This document shows positions 48,301-56,713 of a stretch of 64,000 nucleotides of DNA, piece after piece. Origin of the DNA: CAKZLS01 sp963786305 (GTDB lineage: Bacteria; Pseudomonadota; Alphaproteobacteria; Rhodospirillales; Defluviicoccaceae); NCBI GenBank assembly GCA_963786305.1, contig CAWAYL010000021.1, positions 111,107-175,106 of the forward strand. Direction: 5' to 3'. Under the pieces are notes generated by a model. The model made no database searches. It was not told the DNA's origin and was given only the letters and a program-made list of their open reading frames with translations. Made by a program: the position numbers and the translations under genes. Positions within the stretch are counted from its first letter, which is position 1. Each line of letters opens with the position of its first letter.

Positions 48301-49305
48301 ATGGCGGTACGGGTAGGGATTAATGGTTTTGGCCGCATCGGGCGGCTGGTATTGCGGGCGGCTGCGGAAGCCAGCCGCAATGACGTCGAGTTCGTCGCGG
48401 TAAACGACCTCGGCCCCGTCAAAACCAATGCGCATCTGCTCAAGTACGATTCGGTCCACGGCACCTTCCCCGGGGAAATTTCCTCCGACGACAACAGCAT
48501 GACCGTCAACGGTCACAAGGTTCAGGTGCTCGCCGAGCGCGATCCGACCAAGTTGCCTTGGGGCGACCTTGGCGTGGACGTGGTGATGGAATGCACCGGC
48601 ATTTTCTCGGCGCGCGACAAGGCCGCGGTGCATCTCGAGGCGGGGGCGACCAAGGTGCTCGTTTCGGCGCCGTCCGCCGGCGCGGACGCCACCATCGTCT
48701 ACGGCGTCAACCACGACTCGCTGACGAAGGATCACAAGGTGGTTTCCAACGCATCGTGCACCACCAACTGCCTCGCCCCTCCGGTTTCCGTGCTCAGCAA
48801 GGAGATCGGCGTGGAGAGAGGCTACATGACCACCATCCACGCTTACACCGGCGATCAACCGGTGCTCGACACGCTGCACTCCGATCTGCGCCGGGCGCGC
48901 GGCGCGGCGCTGTCGATGGTCCCGACCAGCACGGGCGCCGCCAAGGCCGTTGGCCTGGTGCTGCCGGAGCTTGCCGGCAAGCTCGACGGTTCGGCCATGC
49001 GCGTTCCGACCCCGAACGTCTCGGTCGTCGATCTGAAGTTCGTCGCGTCGAAGTCGACCACGAAGGAAGAGATCAACGCGATGATCAAGGAAGCGGCCAA
49101 CGGTCACCTCAACGGCATCATGGGCTACAACGACGAGCCCCTGGTTTCCATCGACTTCAACCACGATCGTCGCAGCTCGATCTTCGATGCGTCGGGCACG
49201 ACCGTGATCGACGGCACGCTGGTCCGTATCCTCGCCTGGTACGACAACGAATGGGGTTTCTCGAACCGGATGTGCGACACCGCGACCCATTGGGCCGGCC
49301 TCTGA
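48301..49305 (+). CDS. gap: Glyceraldehyde-3-phosphate dehydrogenase, type I
   Basis: 334 residues, intact, preceded by AAGGAGAG. Starts AVRVGINGFGRIGRLVLRAA; the catalytic cysteine is in SNASCTTNCLAP (about residue 156); the partner His is in TTIHAYTGDQ; the C-terminus has LAWYDNEWGFSNRM. Position 34 is Asn in VNDLG, as in most bacterial Gap. The region 48015-48300 upstream holds its promoter and no visible gene. Downstream there is no pgk, which often follows gap in related bacteria. Confidence 0.97.
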   Translation: MAVRVGINGFGRIGRLVLRAAAEASRNDVEFVAVNDLGPVKTNAHLLKYDSVHGTFPGEISSDDNSMTVNGHKVQVLAERDPTKLPWGDLGVDVVMECTGIFSARDKAAVHLEAGATKVLVSAPSAGADATIVYGVNHDSLTKDHKVVSNASCTTNCLAPPVSVLSKEIGVERGYMTTIHAYTGDQPVLDTLHSDLRRARGAALSMVPTSTGAAKAVGLVLPELAGKLDGSAMRVPTPNVSVVDLKFVASKSTTKEEINAMIKEAANGHLNGIMGYNDEPLVSIDFNHDRRSSIFDASGTTVIDGTLVRILAWYDNEWGFSNRMCDTATHWAGL

Positions 49306-49330
49306 GCCTCAACCCAGTCGCGACGGAATG

Positions 49331-49364
49331 TGAGCGGGGCCGTCGTGCCCCGCTCATTTCTTTT
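49331..49364 (+). terminator. Terminator of gap
   Basis: GAGCGGGGC, loop CGTCGT, GCCCCGCTC, then ATTTCTTTT. A perfect 9-bp stem, 26 bp after the gap stop. Confidence 0.85.
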
Positions 49365-49405
49365 GTGCGCCATGCTTGGTGAAATTAAACCAGCCTTGGT
49401 GAATT

Positions 49406-49440
49406 CAAAAAGGAGGGGCGGCGCCGAAACACCGCCCCCG
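49406..49440 (-). terminator. Terminator of the RTX gene
   Basis: On the minus strand GGGGGCGGTG, TTTCGG and CGCCGCCCC form a GC stem, followed by TCCTTTTTG. It begins 19 bp after the RTX stop. Confidence 0.75.
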
Positions 49441-49458
49441 TCTATCAAGAACGCCGGG

Positions 49459-51504
49459 TCAGAGGATGAAGTCGGTCGAGACCCAGTTGAAGGCGTTCGC
49501 ACCGCCGTCGTCGACAAGGATCTCCATTTCGGGAGCGGCATCGAAGTCCGTGTTCACCTGCACCACGGTGTTAACGCCACTGAAGCCGACACGAACCTGA
49601 CCGGCGCCGGAAAAGGCGTTGGTCCCGACGAATGTAAAGGACTGATTGCCGGGTGCGAACAAGGTGGTGTTGGCGTCGATGGTCGAAAGATCGATCCGGT
49701 CGGTCGGAAAAAGCAGGTTGCCGGCTCCTTCGAAGTTGTCGATGAAATCACGATTGGCGCCGACCGCCGATTCACCCAGCGCATTGAAGTCGAAACGGTC
49801 CGAGCCGGTCCCTCCGTAAAGGGTATCGCGGCCGTATCCTCCGACAAGAACGTCGTTGCCCGACGACCCCGACAGATAATCATCGCCCCAAGACCCTGAA
49901 AGATCGTCATTGCCGGCCCCGCCATAGACGGTGTCATTGCCGCTGCCGGCGTTCACCGTATCGTTGCCGCCGCTTGTGCTGATACGGTTGGCGCCCGATG
50001 TGCCGGTAACGCTGTCGTTGCCGCCACCGGTGTTGATGTTCTCGAAGTTCGAGATCGTTTCGCTCCAGCCGGGGCCGCTGGCCTGGCCGGTCGTAAGGTT
50101 GGCGGTCGTCGCTCCGTTCCACCAGGAGTAATTGACCGTGTCGGTGCCGAGACCACCGTCCATGCTGTCGATGCCGTAACCGCCGTCGACGTAATCGTTG
50201 CCGCTGCCGCCGTAGACGGTATCGTTACCGTTTTGGCCGTAGAGGTAATCGTTGCCCGACGCTCCCGACAGGTAGTCGTTGCCATTGCCGCCATAAGCGG
50301 TGTCGTTGCCTGAACCGCCGTACAGATTGTCGTTGCCGTCCTCGCCGTACAGCCGGTCGTTATCGTTGCCGCCAAAGACCGTGTCATTGCCGGCCCCGCC
50401 ATGGACGGTGTCGTTGCCGCCGCTTGTGCTGATGCGGTTGGCGCCCGATGTGCCGGTAACGCTGTCGTTGCCGCCACCGGTGTTGATGTTCTCGAAGTTC
50501 GAGATCGTTTCGCTCCAGCCGGGGCCGCTGGCCTGGCCGGTCGTAAGGTTGGCGGTCGTCGCTCCGTTCCACCAGGAGTAATTGACCGTGTCGGTGCCGA
50601 GACCACCGTCCATGCTGTCGATGCCGTAACCGCCGTCGACGTAATCGTTGCCGCTGCCGCCGTAGACGGTATCGTTACCGTTTTGGCCGTAGAGGTAATC
50701 GTTGCCCGACGCTCCCGACAGGTAGTCGTTGCCATTGCCGCCATAAGCGGTGTCGTTGCCTGAACCGCCGTACAGATTGTCGTTGCCGTCCTCGCCGTAC
50801 AGCCGGTCGTTATCGTTGCCGCCAAAGACCGTGTCATTGCCGGCCCCGCCATGGACGGTGTCGTTGCCGCCGCTTGTGCTGATGCGGTTGGCGCCCGATG
50901 TGCCGGTAACGCTGTCGTTGCCGCCACCGGTGTTGATGTTCTCGAAGTTCGAGATCGTTTCGCTCCAGCCGGGGCCGCTGGCCTGGCCGGTCGTAAGGTT
51001 GGCGGTCGTCGCGCCGTTCCACCAGGAGTAATTGACCGTGTCGGTGCCGAGACCACCGTCCATGCTGTCGATGCCGTAACCGCCGTCGACGTAGTCGTTG
51101 CCTGAACCGCCGTAGAGGCTGTCGTTACCGTTTTGGCCGTACAGATAATCGTTGCCGGATTCGCCGGAAACCCGGTCGTTTCCATTCTCGCCATACAGCC
51201 TGTCGTTGCCGCTGAACCCCAGAAGGGTGTCGTTACCGGCACCCCCGTAGAGGTAATCGTTGTCGGACCAGCCGTCGATCCGGTCGTTACCGTCACCACC
51301 GTGAAGCGTATCGTTGCCGGTTCCGCCGTTGACGGAATCATTGCCGCCGCCGGAATCCACCGAGTCGTTGCCGCCCGAGGCATTGATCGTGTCATTGGCG
51401 TTGGACGGTCGGACAAAGAACCATGGCGGATTGCTGGTCCACCCCGCGGACCTGACCGTCGGCGTCAGTGTTTGATTGGTATTGTCGCCAGTAAAAGTTG
51501 CCAT
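49459..51504 (-). CDS. RTX calcium-binding repeat protein, probable type I secretion substrate
   Basis: 681 residues from the ATG at 51502-51504, which has GGAGG eight bases upstream; an ATG five codons earlier overlaps that site. No signal peptide. Almost the whole chain is made of nonapeptides of the GGxGNDxLY type (GGSGNDYVDGGYG, GGDGNDRIDGWSDNDYLYG), which bind Ca2+ in a parallel beta-roll. A 150-residue block containing SWWNGATTANLTTGQASGPG and WSETISNFENINTGGGND is repeated. The last 110 residues (SDRFDFNALGESAVGANRDF ... TDFIL) resemble the C-terminal secretion domain of RTX proteins. No ABC exporter is adjacent. No catalytic domain is recognised. Confidence 0.9.
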   Translation of the reverse strand: MATFTGDNTNQTLTPTVRSAGWTSNPPWFFVRPSNANDTINASGGNDSVDSGGGNDSVNGGTGNDTLHGGDGNDRIDGWSDNDYLYGGAGNDTLLGFSGNDRLYGENGNDRVSGESGNDYLYGQNGNDSLYGGSGNDYVDGGYGIDSMDGGLGTDTVNYSWWNGATTANLTTGQASGPGWSETISNFENINTGGGNDSVTGTSGANRISTSGGNDTVHGGAGNDTVFGGNDNDRLYGEDGNDNLYGGSGNDTAYGGNGNDYLSGASGNDYLYGQNGNDTVYGGSGNDYVDGGYGIDSMDGGLGTDTVNYSWWNGATTANLTTGQASGPGWSETISNFENINTGGGNDSVTGTSGANRISTSGGNDTVHGGAGNDTVFGGNDNDRLYGEDGNDNLYGGSGNDTAYGGNGNDYLSGASGNDYLYGQNGNDTVYGGSGNDYVDGGYGIDSMDGGLGTDTVNYSWWNGATTANLTTGQASGPGWSETISNFENINTGGGNDSVTGTSGANRISTSGGNDTVNAGSGNDTVYGGAGNDDLSGSWGDDYLSGSSGNDVLVGGYGRDTLYGGTGSDRFDFNALGESAVGANRDFIDNFEGAGNLLFPTDRIDLSTIDANTTLFAPGNQSFTFVGTNAFSGAGQVRVGFSGVNTVVQVNTDFDAAPEMEILVDDGGANAFNWVSTDFIL
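49961..51090 (-). repeat. 450-bp tandem repeat inside the RTX gene, about 2.5 copies
   Basis: Units at 49961-50410, 50411-50860 and 50861-about 51090 (partial). Identical text recurs at an exact 450-bp offset, with only scattered single-base differences (for example A/G near 49994, T/G near 51013). 450 bp equals 150 codons, so unit number can change without a frameshift. The near identity suggests recent amplification or gene conversion. Confidence 0.92.
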
Positions 51505-51866
51505 AACATGAACCTCCATTTAGACTTTTACGGATGGAGAATCCCCATTGCCCACATACGCTCGCTTTTACACACAGAAACAAAACAGCGGCATTTTTAA
51601 TATTTATATTTGTTTCTTTTTATTGTATTTTGTATTTTTTATTGCCGCCAATACTGCAGGAACGATGCTAACAGGATACATGAATTGTTGAACTTTAATG
51701 TGAAATGGATCACAGTTCTCTGGAACAATTTTAAGAATGAATGTCGAAGGCCCGGCGGGCTCCGTTGTTGCCGGATGGCTTTGCGCATGGCTTCATCGCC
51801 GGGCGGCTCCGCGCATGGCCTATGTTTCCGCTATTCAACGCACGGCACGCCTCCTACAACGGCGGC
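51505..51866. other. AT-rich intergenic region upstream of the RTX gene
   Basis: 362 bp. From about 51590 to 51740 the base composition falls sharply (runs such as TTTTTAATATTTATATTTG and TTTTTATTGTATTTTG), unlike the GC-rich surroundings. It must hold the promoters of the RTX gene (minus) and of the gene at 51867 (plus). It looks like a site for a nucleoid-silencing protein or foreign DNA. No RNA gene is recognised. Confidence 0.5.
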
Positions 51867-52373
51867 ATGGGCAGCGGATCACACAGGTATGCTTTCGTCA
51901 TTCACGGAATGGACGACGCCAGAACGGTTCTGACGGCCGCCTCTGACTTCGGCCGATCGGTGGCGCTGTGGAGCGCGCCCGGCGCCGCGGCCTACATGAG
52001 CGCGCCCGTGTTTCGGGAGATCATCGATGCCGTGGGCGCGGAATTCCCCGACATCGATGTCATCGGCGTGCTCGACTGTGGCCAGGATGCCGGATATGCT
52101 CTCGCCGCCCTGCGTCATGGGGTCAGGTTCGCAAGGGTGGAACTCCCCTCGGTAACGCGGGACAAAGTGACCGACATCGCCCGCCAAGTGGGCGCCACCA
52201 TCGTTAACGTACGGCCTCCCGCCCTTGATCTGGTCGACTGCGCCGATCCCGTTGCCGCGTGCCGCGATTGGTTGTCCGCCGCCGCCGATGGTTCAGCCTC
52301 GCCTTGTCATGCGGAATCGACTTTGGCCGTCGAACCTTGGAAAGACCTCGATACTCCGGAGATTGAAAAATGA
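51867..52373 (+). CDS. Conserved protein of unknown function upstream of the aldolase gene
   Basis: 168 residues from the ATG at 51867; an upstream in-frame start at 51741 adds a non-conserved Arg/Pro stretch. Pattern VALWSAPGAAAYMSAPVFRE, IDVIGVLDCGQDAGYALAAL and RHGVRFARVELPSVTRDKVT suggests an alpha/beta fold. The start of fba overlaps its stop (ATGA), so it is translated with the aldolase. I do not recognise a named function; similar proteins sit beside class I aldolase in related alphaproteobacteria. Confidence 0.7.
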   Translation: MGSGSHRYAFVIHGMDDARTVLTAASDFGRSVALWSAPGAAAYMSAPVFREIIDAVGAEFPDIDVIGVLDCGQDAGYALAALRHGVRFARVELPSVTRDKVTDIARQVGATIVNVRPPALDLVDCADPVAACRDWLSAAADGSASPCHAESTLAVEPWKDLDTPEIEK

Positions 52374-53311
52374 AGGTCACGCAACGCATCAAAAGAATTC
52401 TCGCGAATTACGAAAGCGACAATCCGGGGACGAAGGCGAATATCGCGCGCATCCTGTGCACCGGCAAGCTGGCGGGCACGGGCAAGGTCCTCATCCTTCC
52501 CGTCGACCAAGGCTTCGAACATGGGCCGGTCCGCAGCTTCGCCCCGAACCCGCCGGGCTACGACCCCTGGTATCATATCCAGATCGCCATCGACGCCGGT
52601 CTGAACGCCTACGCCACGCCGCTCGGCATGGTGGAGGCGGTTGCCGATACGTATGCCGGGCAGATCCCCCTGATCCTCAAGGTCAATAGCGCCAACACCT
52701 TGTATCGAAGCCAGGAGGCCCCCTCGCAAGCCATCACCGCCTCGGTGGACGACGCCGTCCGGCTCGGGTGCGCCGCCATCGGTTTCACCATCTACCCAGG
52801 CTCGGACGAAGCGCTCACCATGATGGAGGACATTCGCGAGATGTCGAGCGAAGCCAAATCCAAGGGAATCGCCACCGTCATCTGGTCGTACCCGCGGGGC
52901 GGCGAGCTGTCCAAGAAGGGCGAGCTTGCCATCGACATCGGCGCCTACGCGTGCCACATGGCCGCTCTTCTCGGAGCCCATATTATCAAGATCAAGCTTC
53001 CGAGCGCCCATGTCGAACAGGACGAAGCGCGCAAGGTCTACGAAGCCGAGGGAATCGATATAGCGACGCAGGCGGCCCGCGTCCGTCATTGCGTCCAGGC
53101 GGCGTTCAACGGACGCAGACTGGTGGTGTTTTCCGGCGGCGCCAAAAAAGGCGGCGATCAAATCCTCCAGGACGCCCGCGATATCCGCGACGGCGGCGGC
53201 AACGGCTCGATCATCGGCCGCAACACGTTCCAGAGGCCGCGCCAGGAAGCGCTCGACATGCTGAACCGGATCATCGGCATCTATCTCGGCAAGGAGGCGG
53301 CGGCGGATTGA
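52370..53311 (+). CDS. Class I fructose-bisphosphate aldolase (DhnA/FbaB type)
   Basis: 313 residues, intact. GKVLILPVDQGFEHGPVRSF near the N-terminus and GFTIYPGSDEA in the middle. The Schiff-base lysine is in HIIKIKLPSAHVEQD (about residue 206), and the phosphate loop is VVFSGGAKKGGDQILQD. Cleaves fructose-1,6-bisphosphate in glycolysis/gluconeogenesis. Together with gap this is a central carbon cluster. Confidence 0.93.
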   Translation: MKVTQRIKRILANYESDNPGTKANIARILCTGKLAGTGKVLILPVDQGFEHGPVRSFAPNPPGYDPWYHIQIAIDAGLNAYATPLGMVEAVADTYAGQIPLILKVNSANTLYRSQEAPSQAITASVDDAVRLGCAAIGFTIYPGSDEALTMMEDIREMSSEAKSKGIATVIWSYPRGGELSKKGELAIDIGAYACHMAALLGAHIIKIKLPSAHVEQDEARKVYEAEGIDIATQAARVRHCVQAAFNGRRLVVFSGGAKKGGDQILQDARDIRDGGGNGSIIGRNTFQRPRQEALDMLNRIIGIYLGKEAAAD

Positions 53312-53324
53312 CGGACGGCTTCTC

Positions 53325-53963
53325 ATGAGTTCTGAACCAACCTGCCGGCTGTACCTGATCACGCCGCCGCGCCTCGATCCGGCCGCGTTCGCGCCCATCC
53401 TCGAAACGGCACTGGATGCCGGCGACGTCGCCTGCGTTCAACTGCGGCTCAAGGATGCGGACGACGATGCCATGCGCCGCGCCTGCGACGTGCTCCGCCC
53501 CCTCGTTCAAGGCCGCGACGTTGCCCTGATCCTGAACGACCGCCCCGACCTTGCCGCCGAGACCGGGTGCGACGGCACGCACGTCGGTCAGAAGGATACG
53601 CCCTATCGCGAGGCGCGCGGGCTGCTCGGAGCGGACCGCATCGTCGGCGTCACCTGCCACAACTCGCGTCATCTCGCCATGGAGGCGGCCGACGCCGGTG
53701 CCGACTACGTGGCCTTCGGGGCGTTTTATCCGTCATCGACGAAGCAACCGCCGACCCGGGCCGAACCCGAGCTTCTCGCCTGGTGGGCGGAGCTGATGAC
53801 CGTGCCCGCCGTCGCCATCGGCGGCATCACCCTCGACAACTGCCAGGCGCTCGTCGAAGCGGGCGCCGACTTCCTGGCGGTTTCCGCCGGCGTCTGGGAA
53901 CACCCCGACGGTCCGGCCGCCGCCGTCCGCCGTCTCAACGACACCCTTCGAGGCCGCGGGTAG
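53325..53963 (+). CDS. thiE: Thiamine phosphate synthase
   Basis: 212 residues, intact. CRLYLITPPRLD, then VACVQLRLKDADDDAMRRAC, ALILNDRPDLAAETGCDGTH VGQKD (two adjoining pieces) and RIVGVTCHNSRHLAMEAADA. The pyrophosphate-binding end is VAIGGITLDNCQALVEAGAD. Couples HMP-PP with hydroxyethylthiazole phosphate. Starts 13 bp after fba. The other thiamine gene in the window is thiD at 30224. Confidence 0.92.
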   Translation: MSSEPTCRLYLITPPRLDPAAFAPILETALDAGDVACVQLRLKDADDDAMRRACDVLRPLVQGRDVALILNDRPDLAAETGCDGTHVGQKDTPYREARGLLGADRIVGVTCHNSRHLAMEAADAGADYVAFGAFYPSSTKQPPTRAEPELLAWWAELMTVPAVAIGGITLDNCQALVEAGADFLAVSAGVWEHPDGPAAAVRRLNDTLRGRG

Positions 53964-54059
53964 CGTCATCGCTCGCCCCACGCCCATTGCCCCGGTCTTT
54001 TCGACCTGCTAGCTTCCGCGCCTCAACGCGCGCGCTTTATCAGTGACACGGATGATTTC

Positions 54060-54629
54060 ATGAAGATCAACGGTAATGCCATTCGCCCCGGAATGGTCAT
54101 CGAGCACCAGGGACGCCTTTGGCGCGCTGTCAAGATCCAGCATACACAGCCGGGCAAGGGTGGAGCCTACCTTCAGGTCGAGCTCAAGAATCTCCTCGAC
54201 GGGAGCAAGCTCAACGAGCGCTTTCGCTCGGCAGAAACGGTGGAGCGCGTCCGCCTCGACCAGAAGCCCTACCAGTATCTCTACACGGACGGGACAAGCT
54301 ATACCTTCATGGAAAACGAGACGTTCGAACAGATGGACCTTGCCCCGGAGGTCATCGGCGAGGACCAGTTGCCCATGCTGCAGGAGAACATGACCGTCGT
54401 CATCGAGTCCCACGAGGGTTCGCCGATCAGCGTCCAGCTCCCCGATACCGTCACCCTGGAGGTGACCGAGGCGGACGCCGTGGTCAGGGGCCAGACCGCG
54501 TCCTCGTCCTACAAGCCCGCCGTCCTCGAGAACGGCATGCGCGTCCTGGTGCCGCCGCATATCGAGGCCGGCACGCGCATCGTCATCAACACCGCCGACC
54601 GCTCGTACGTCGAACGCGCCAAGGACTAG
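54060..54629 (+). CDS. efp: Elongation factor P
   Basis: 189 residues, intact. MKINGNAIRPGMVIEHQGRL, then the modification loop TQPGKGGAYLQVELKNL with Lys at about residue 34. Later domains contain YLYTDGTSYTFMENETFEQM and GTRIVINTADRSYVERAK. Relieves ribosome stalling at polyproline. Lys rather than Arg at the tip points to the EpmA-type modification pathway. Confidence 0.97.
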   Translation: MKINGNAIRPGMVIEHQGRLWRAVKIQHTQPGKGGAYLQVELKNLLDGSKLNERFRSAETVERVRLDQKPYQYLYTDGTSYTFMENETFEQMDLAPEVIGEDQLPMLQENMTVVIESHEGSPISVQLPDTVTLEVTEADAVVRGQTASSSYKPAVLENGMRVLVPPHIEAGTRIVINTADRSYVERAKD

Positions 54630-54678
54630 TGGTCAGGATCTGACCACCGGCGGCCAACCCCGGGATCGATATTTATTC

Positions 54679-55486
54679 ATGACTTACCGCTCGGCACTGC
54701 TGAACGTCATGACGGCGGCGGCCCAAAAGGCCGCGCGCGGCCTCATCCGCGACCTCGGCGAGATCGAGCATCTGCAGGTCTCCAAGAAAGGGCCGGCCGA
54801 CTTCGTCAGCAAGGCCGACAGGCGGGCCGAGGACGTGCTGCGCGCCCAACTGATCAAGGCGCGCCCGGGATACGGCCTGTTGATGGAGGAAAGCGGCGGC
54901 GTCGAGGGCAAGGACACCGTCCAACCGCTGGATCGTCGATCCGCTGGACGGAACCACCAACTTCCTGCACGGCATTCCGCATTTCTCCATCTCGATCGCG
55001 CTCGAACGCGACGGCGACTTGTTCGCCGGTGTCATTTATTCGCCGATATACGACGAGATGTTCGTCGCCGAGAAGGGGCTGGGCGCCTACCTCAACGGCC
55101 GGCGCATCCGGGTATCGGCCCGCAAGAACCTGAACGAAGCGATCTTCGCCACCGGCATACCGTTCATGGGCATCCCCGACCACGCCTTGTTCCTGCAACA
55201 ACTGGAGACGGTAATGGCGGTTTCCGCGGGTATCCGGCGGTACGGTTCGGCGGCGCTGGATCTCGCCTATGTGGCGGCCGGACGCTACGACGGGTACTGG
55301 GAAAACGGCTTGAATCCGTGGGATGTGGCGGCCGGCGTGGTGCTGGTTCGCGAATCCGGCGGCTTCGTGACGGACATGTCGGGTGGCGACCGGATGCTTA
55401 CCGGCGGCGGCATCCTGGCGGCCAACAGCGCGCTCTACGGGCCGCTCAAGAAACTGGTGTCGAAACCCGCCAAGCCCGCGGATTGA
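54679..55486 (+). CDS. suhB: Inositol-1-monophosphatase (SuhB), one frameshift
   Basis: About 268 residues. RSALLNVMTAAAQKAARGLI and KGPADFVSKADRRAEDVLRA are followed by the metal site YGLLMEESGG. One extra base near 54929 is skipped to give RWIVDPLDGTTNFLHGIPHF. It continues GAYLNGRRIRVSARKNLNEA, RRYGSAALDLAYVAAGRYDG and the last metal Asp in NPWDVAAGVVLVRESGGFV. Besides phosphatase activity, SuhB takes part in rRNA antitermination complexes in E. coli. Confidence 0.94.
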
Positions 55487-55626
55487 CGCCGACATGCGCA
55501 ACAAAATCTAACGGTTCATTGAAATAGTTGCGATCCGACAATACTATGCGTCCAGGAGAGTTGTGTAAAATCGGGTGGTTGGTTAGTCTGGCTGCGCGGA
55601 TAGTACAGACCATCTAGGGCTGTACC

Positions 55627-56668
55627 TTGGGCATCGTGATTTCGTCCAGATCCTGGCTTTTCGGCAGCGCCCGGTTGATATGCTGCGGCGGCCATCATCG
55701 CGACCGCGGGCAACGCGGCCGCCGGCGGAGAGAGCCGAGGACGCCGCGAACGCACGGCAATCCCAGCGTAACGGTGGATCTCAGCGTCATCGACGAGCAA
55801 GGCGCCGGACCGGCTCTGCGCTCGCTGGCGCGGCCGGGCGGTCTCGCTGATGCCGAGACCCGGGGTGTTTCCCCAATCCGAATTGCACGAACCGGCGCCG
55901 AGCCATTCCCCCTACGCGACCCCGCCTCGGCAACGGCCGGTCAATCTCTGCGCCGCCGGGATCGAAGCGGACAGCGCCGCCCATTCGGCCGCTGGCGCTG
56001 GCCGATCCGATGCCCACCCCCCGACCGAAAGACGACACCGGCCGCCGACCCTCGGGGCGACATTGCCAGCACCCGGCCCCCGGAGGCCGTCGCCGCAACC
56101 GCGACGGCGAGCGAGGCTAGCGACCGAAACCGCGTCCACGTCGCCGCTCAAGCCCGGAACGCCCGAGAGCGCCCAGCGCGCCCAGAGCGCGCACAACCGG
56201 CCGGTCTGCCGCCGCCAGCCGCCGCCGGCTCTCGCCGTCAACACGGAACGGGCCACGGCCACGCCCGTCGACGAAGAGCAAACGGTCTCGCTTCAGCCGG
56301 CATCGCGCGGCGAGCAGGCGGCGCTTCCCTTCCGGCGACGACGGGCCGGGAATGCGGCCGCTGCTGCAGGTTCAGTTCGAAGCCAGCGAAACGGCACTGA
56401 GCGGTCCCTCCCGCGGCGAACTCAAGGAGCTGGCCGAGCGTCTTCGCGCGGCGGGAGAACTATGCGGCTGCAGCTGCTGGCGTACGCGGAAGGAGAGGGC
56501 TTGTCACCCAGCAAGGCGCGGCGCGTTTCGCTGTCGCGTGCCTTGTCGGTGCGGTCCTATCTGATCGAAAACGGCATCAAGACCAGCCGGATCGACGTGC
56601 GCGCCCTCGGCAACAAGGCGCCTTCCGCGCCGCTGGACCGGGTTGACGTGAAAGTCGTCCAACGATAA
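55627..56668 (+). CDS. OmpA-family periplasmic protein (several frameshifts)
   Basis: About 345 residues. A signal peptide ARLICAAAIIATAGNAAAGG appears when one base near 55683 is skipped, then PSVTVDLSVIDEQGAGPALR. The middle is a long Pro/Arg/Ala linker in shifting frames. The C-terminal OmpA-like domain reads PLLQVQFEASETALSGPSRG, then RLQLLAYAEGEGLSPSKARR, LSVRSYLIENGIKTSRIDVR and VDVKVVQR. It precedes a MotA-like and a MotB-like gene on the same strand and may work with them. Between 55487 and 55626 no gene is seen. Confidence 0.75.
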
Positions 56669-56713
56669 TGCGTGTATCTCGGCCTTTTTAAGAATCGGAA
56701 AAGGTCTGTGGTG

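Noticed and set aside
49961..51090. Mobile element insertion in the RTX gene
   Set aside because: The 450-bp units are in-frame RTX coding repeats with no terminal inverted repeats or transposase.
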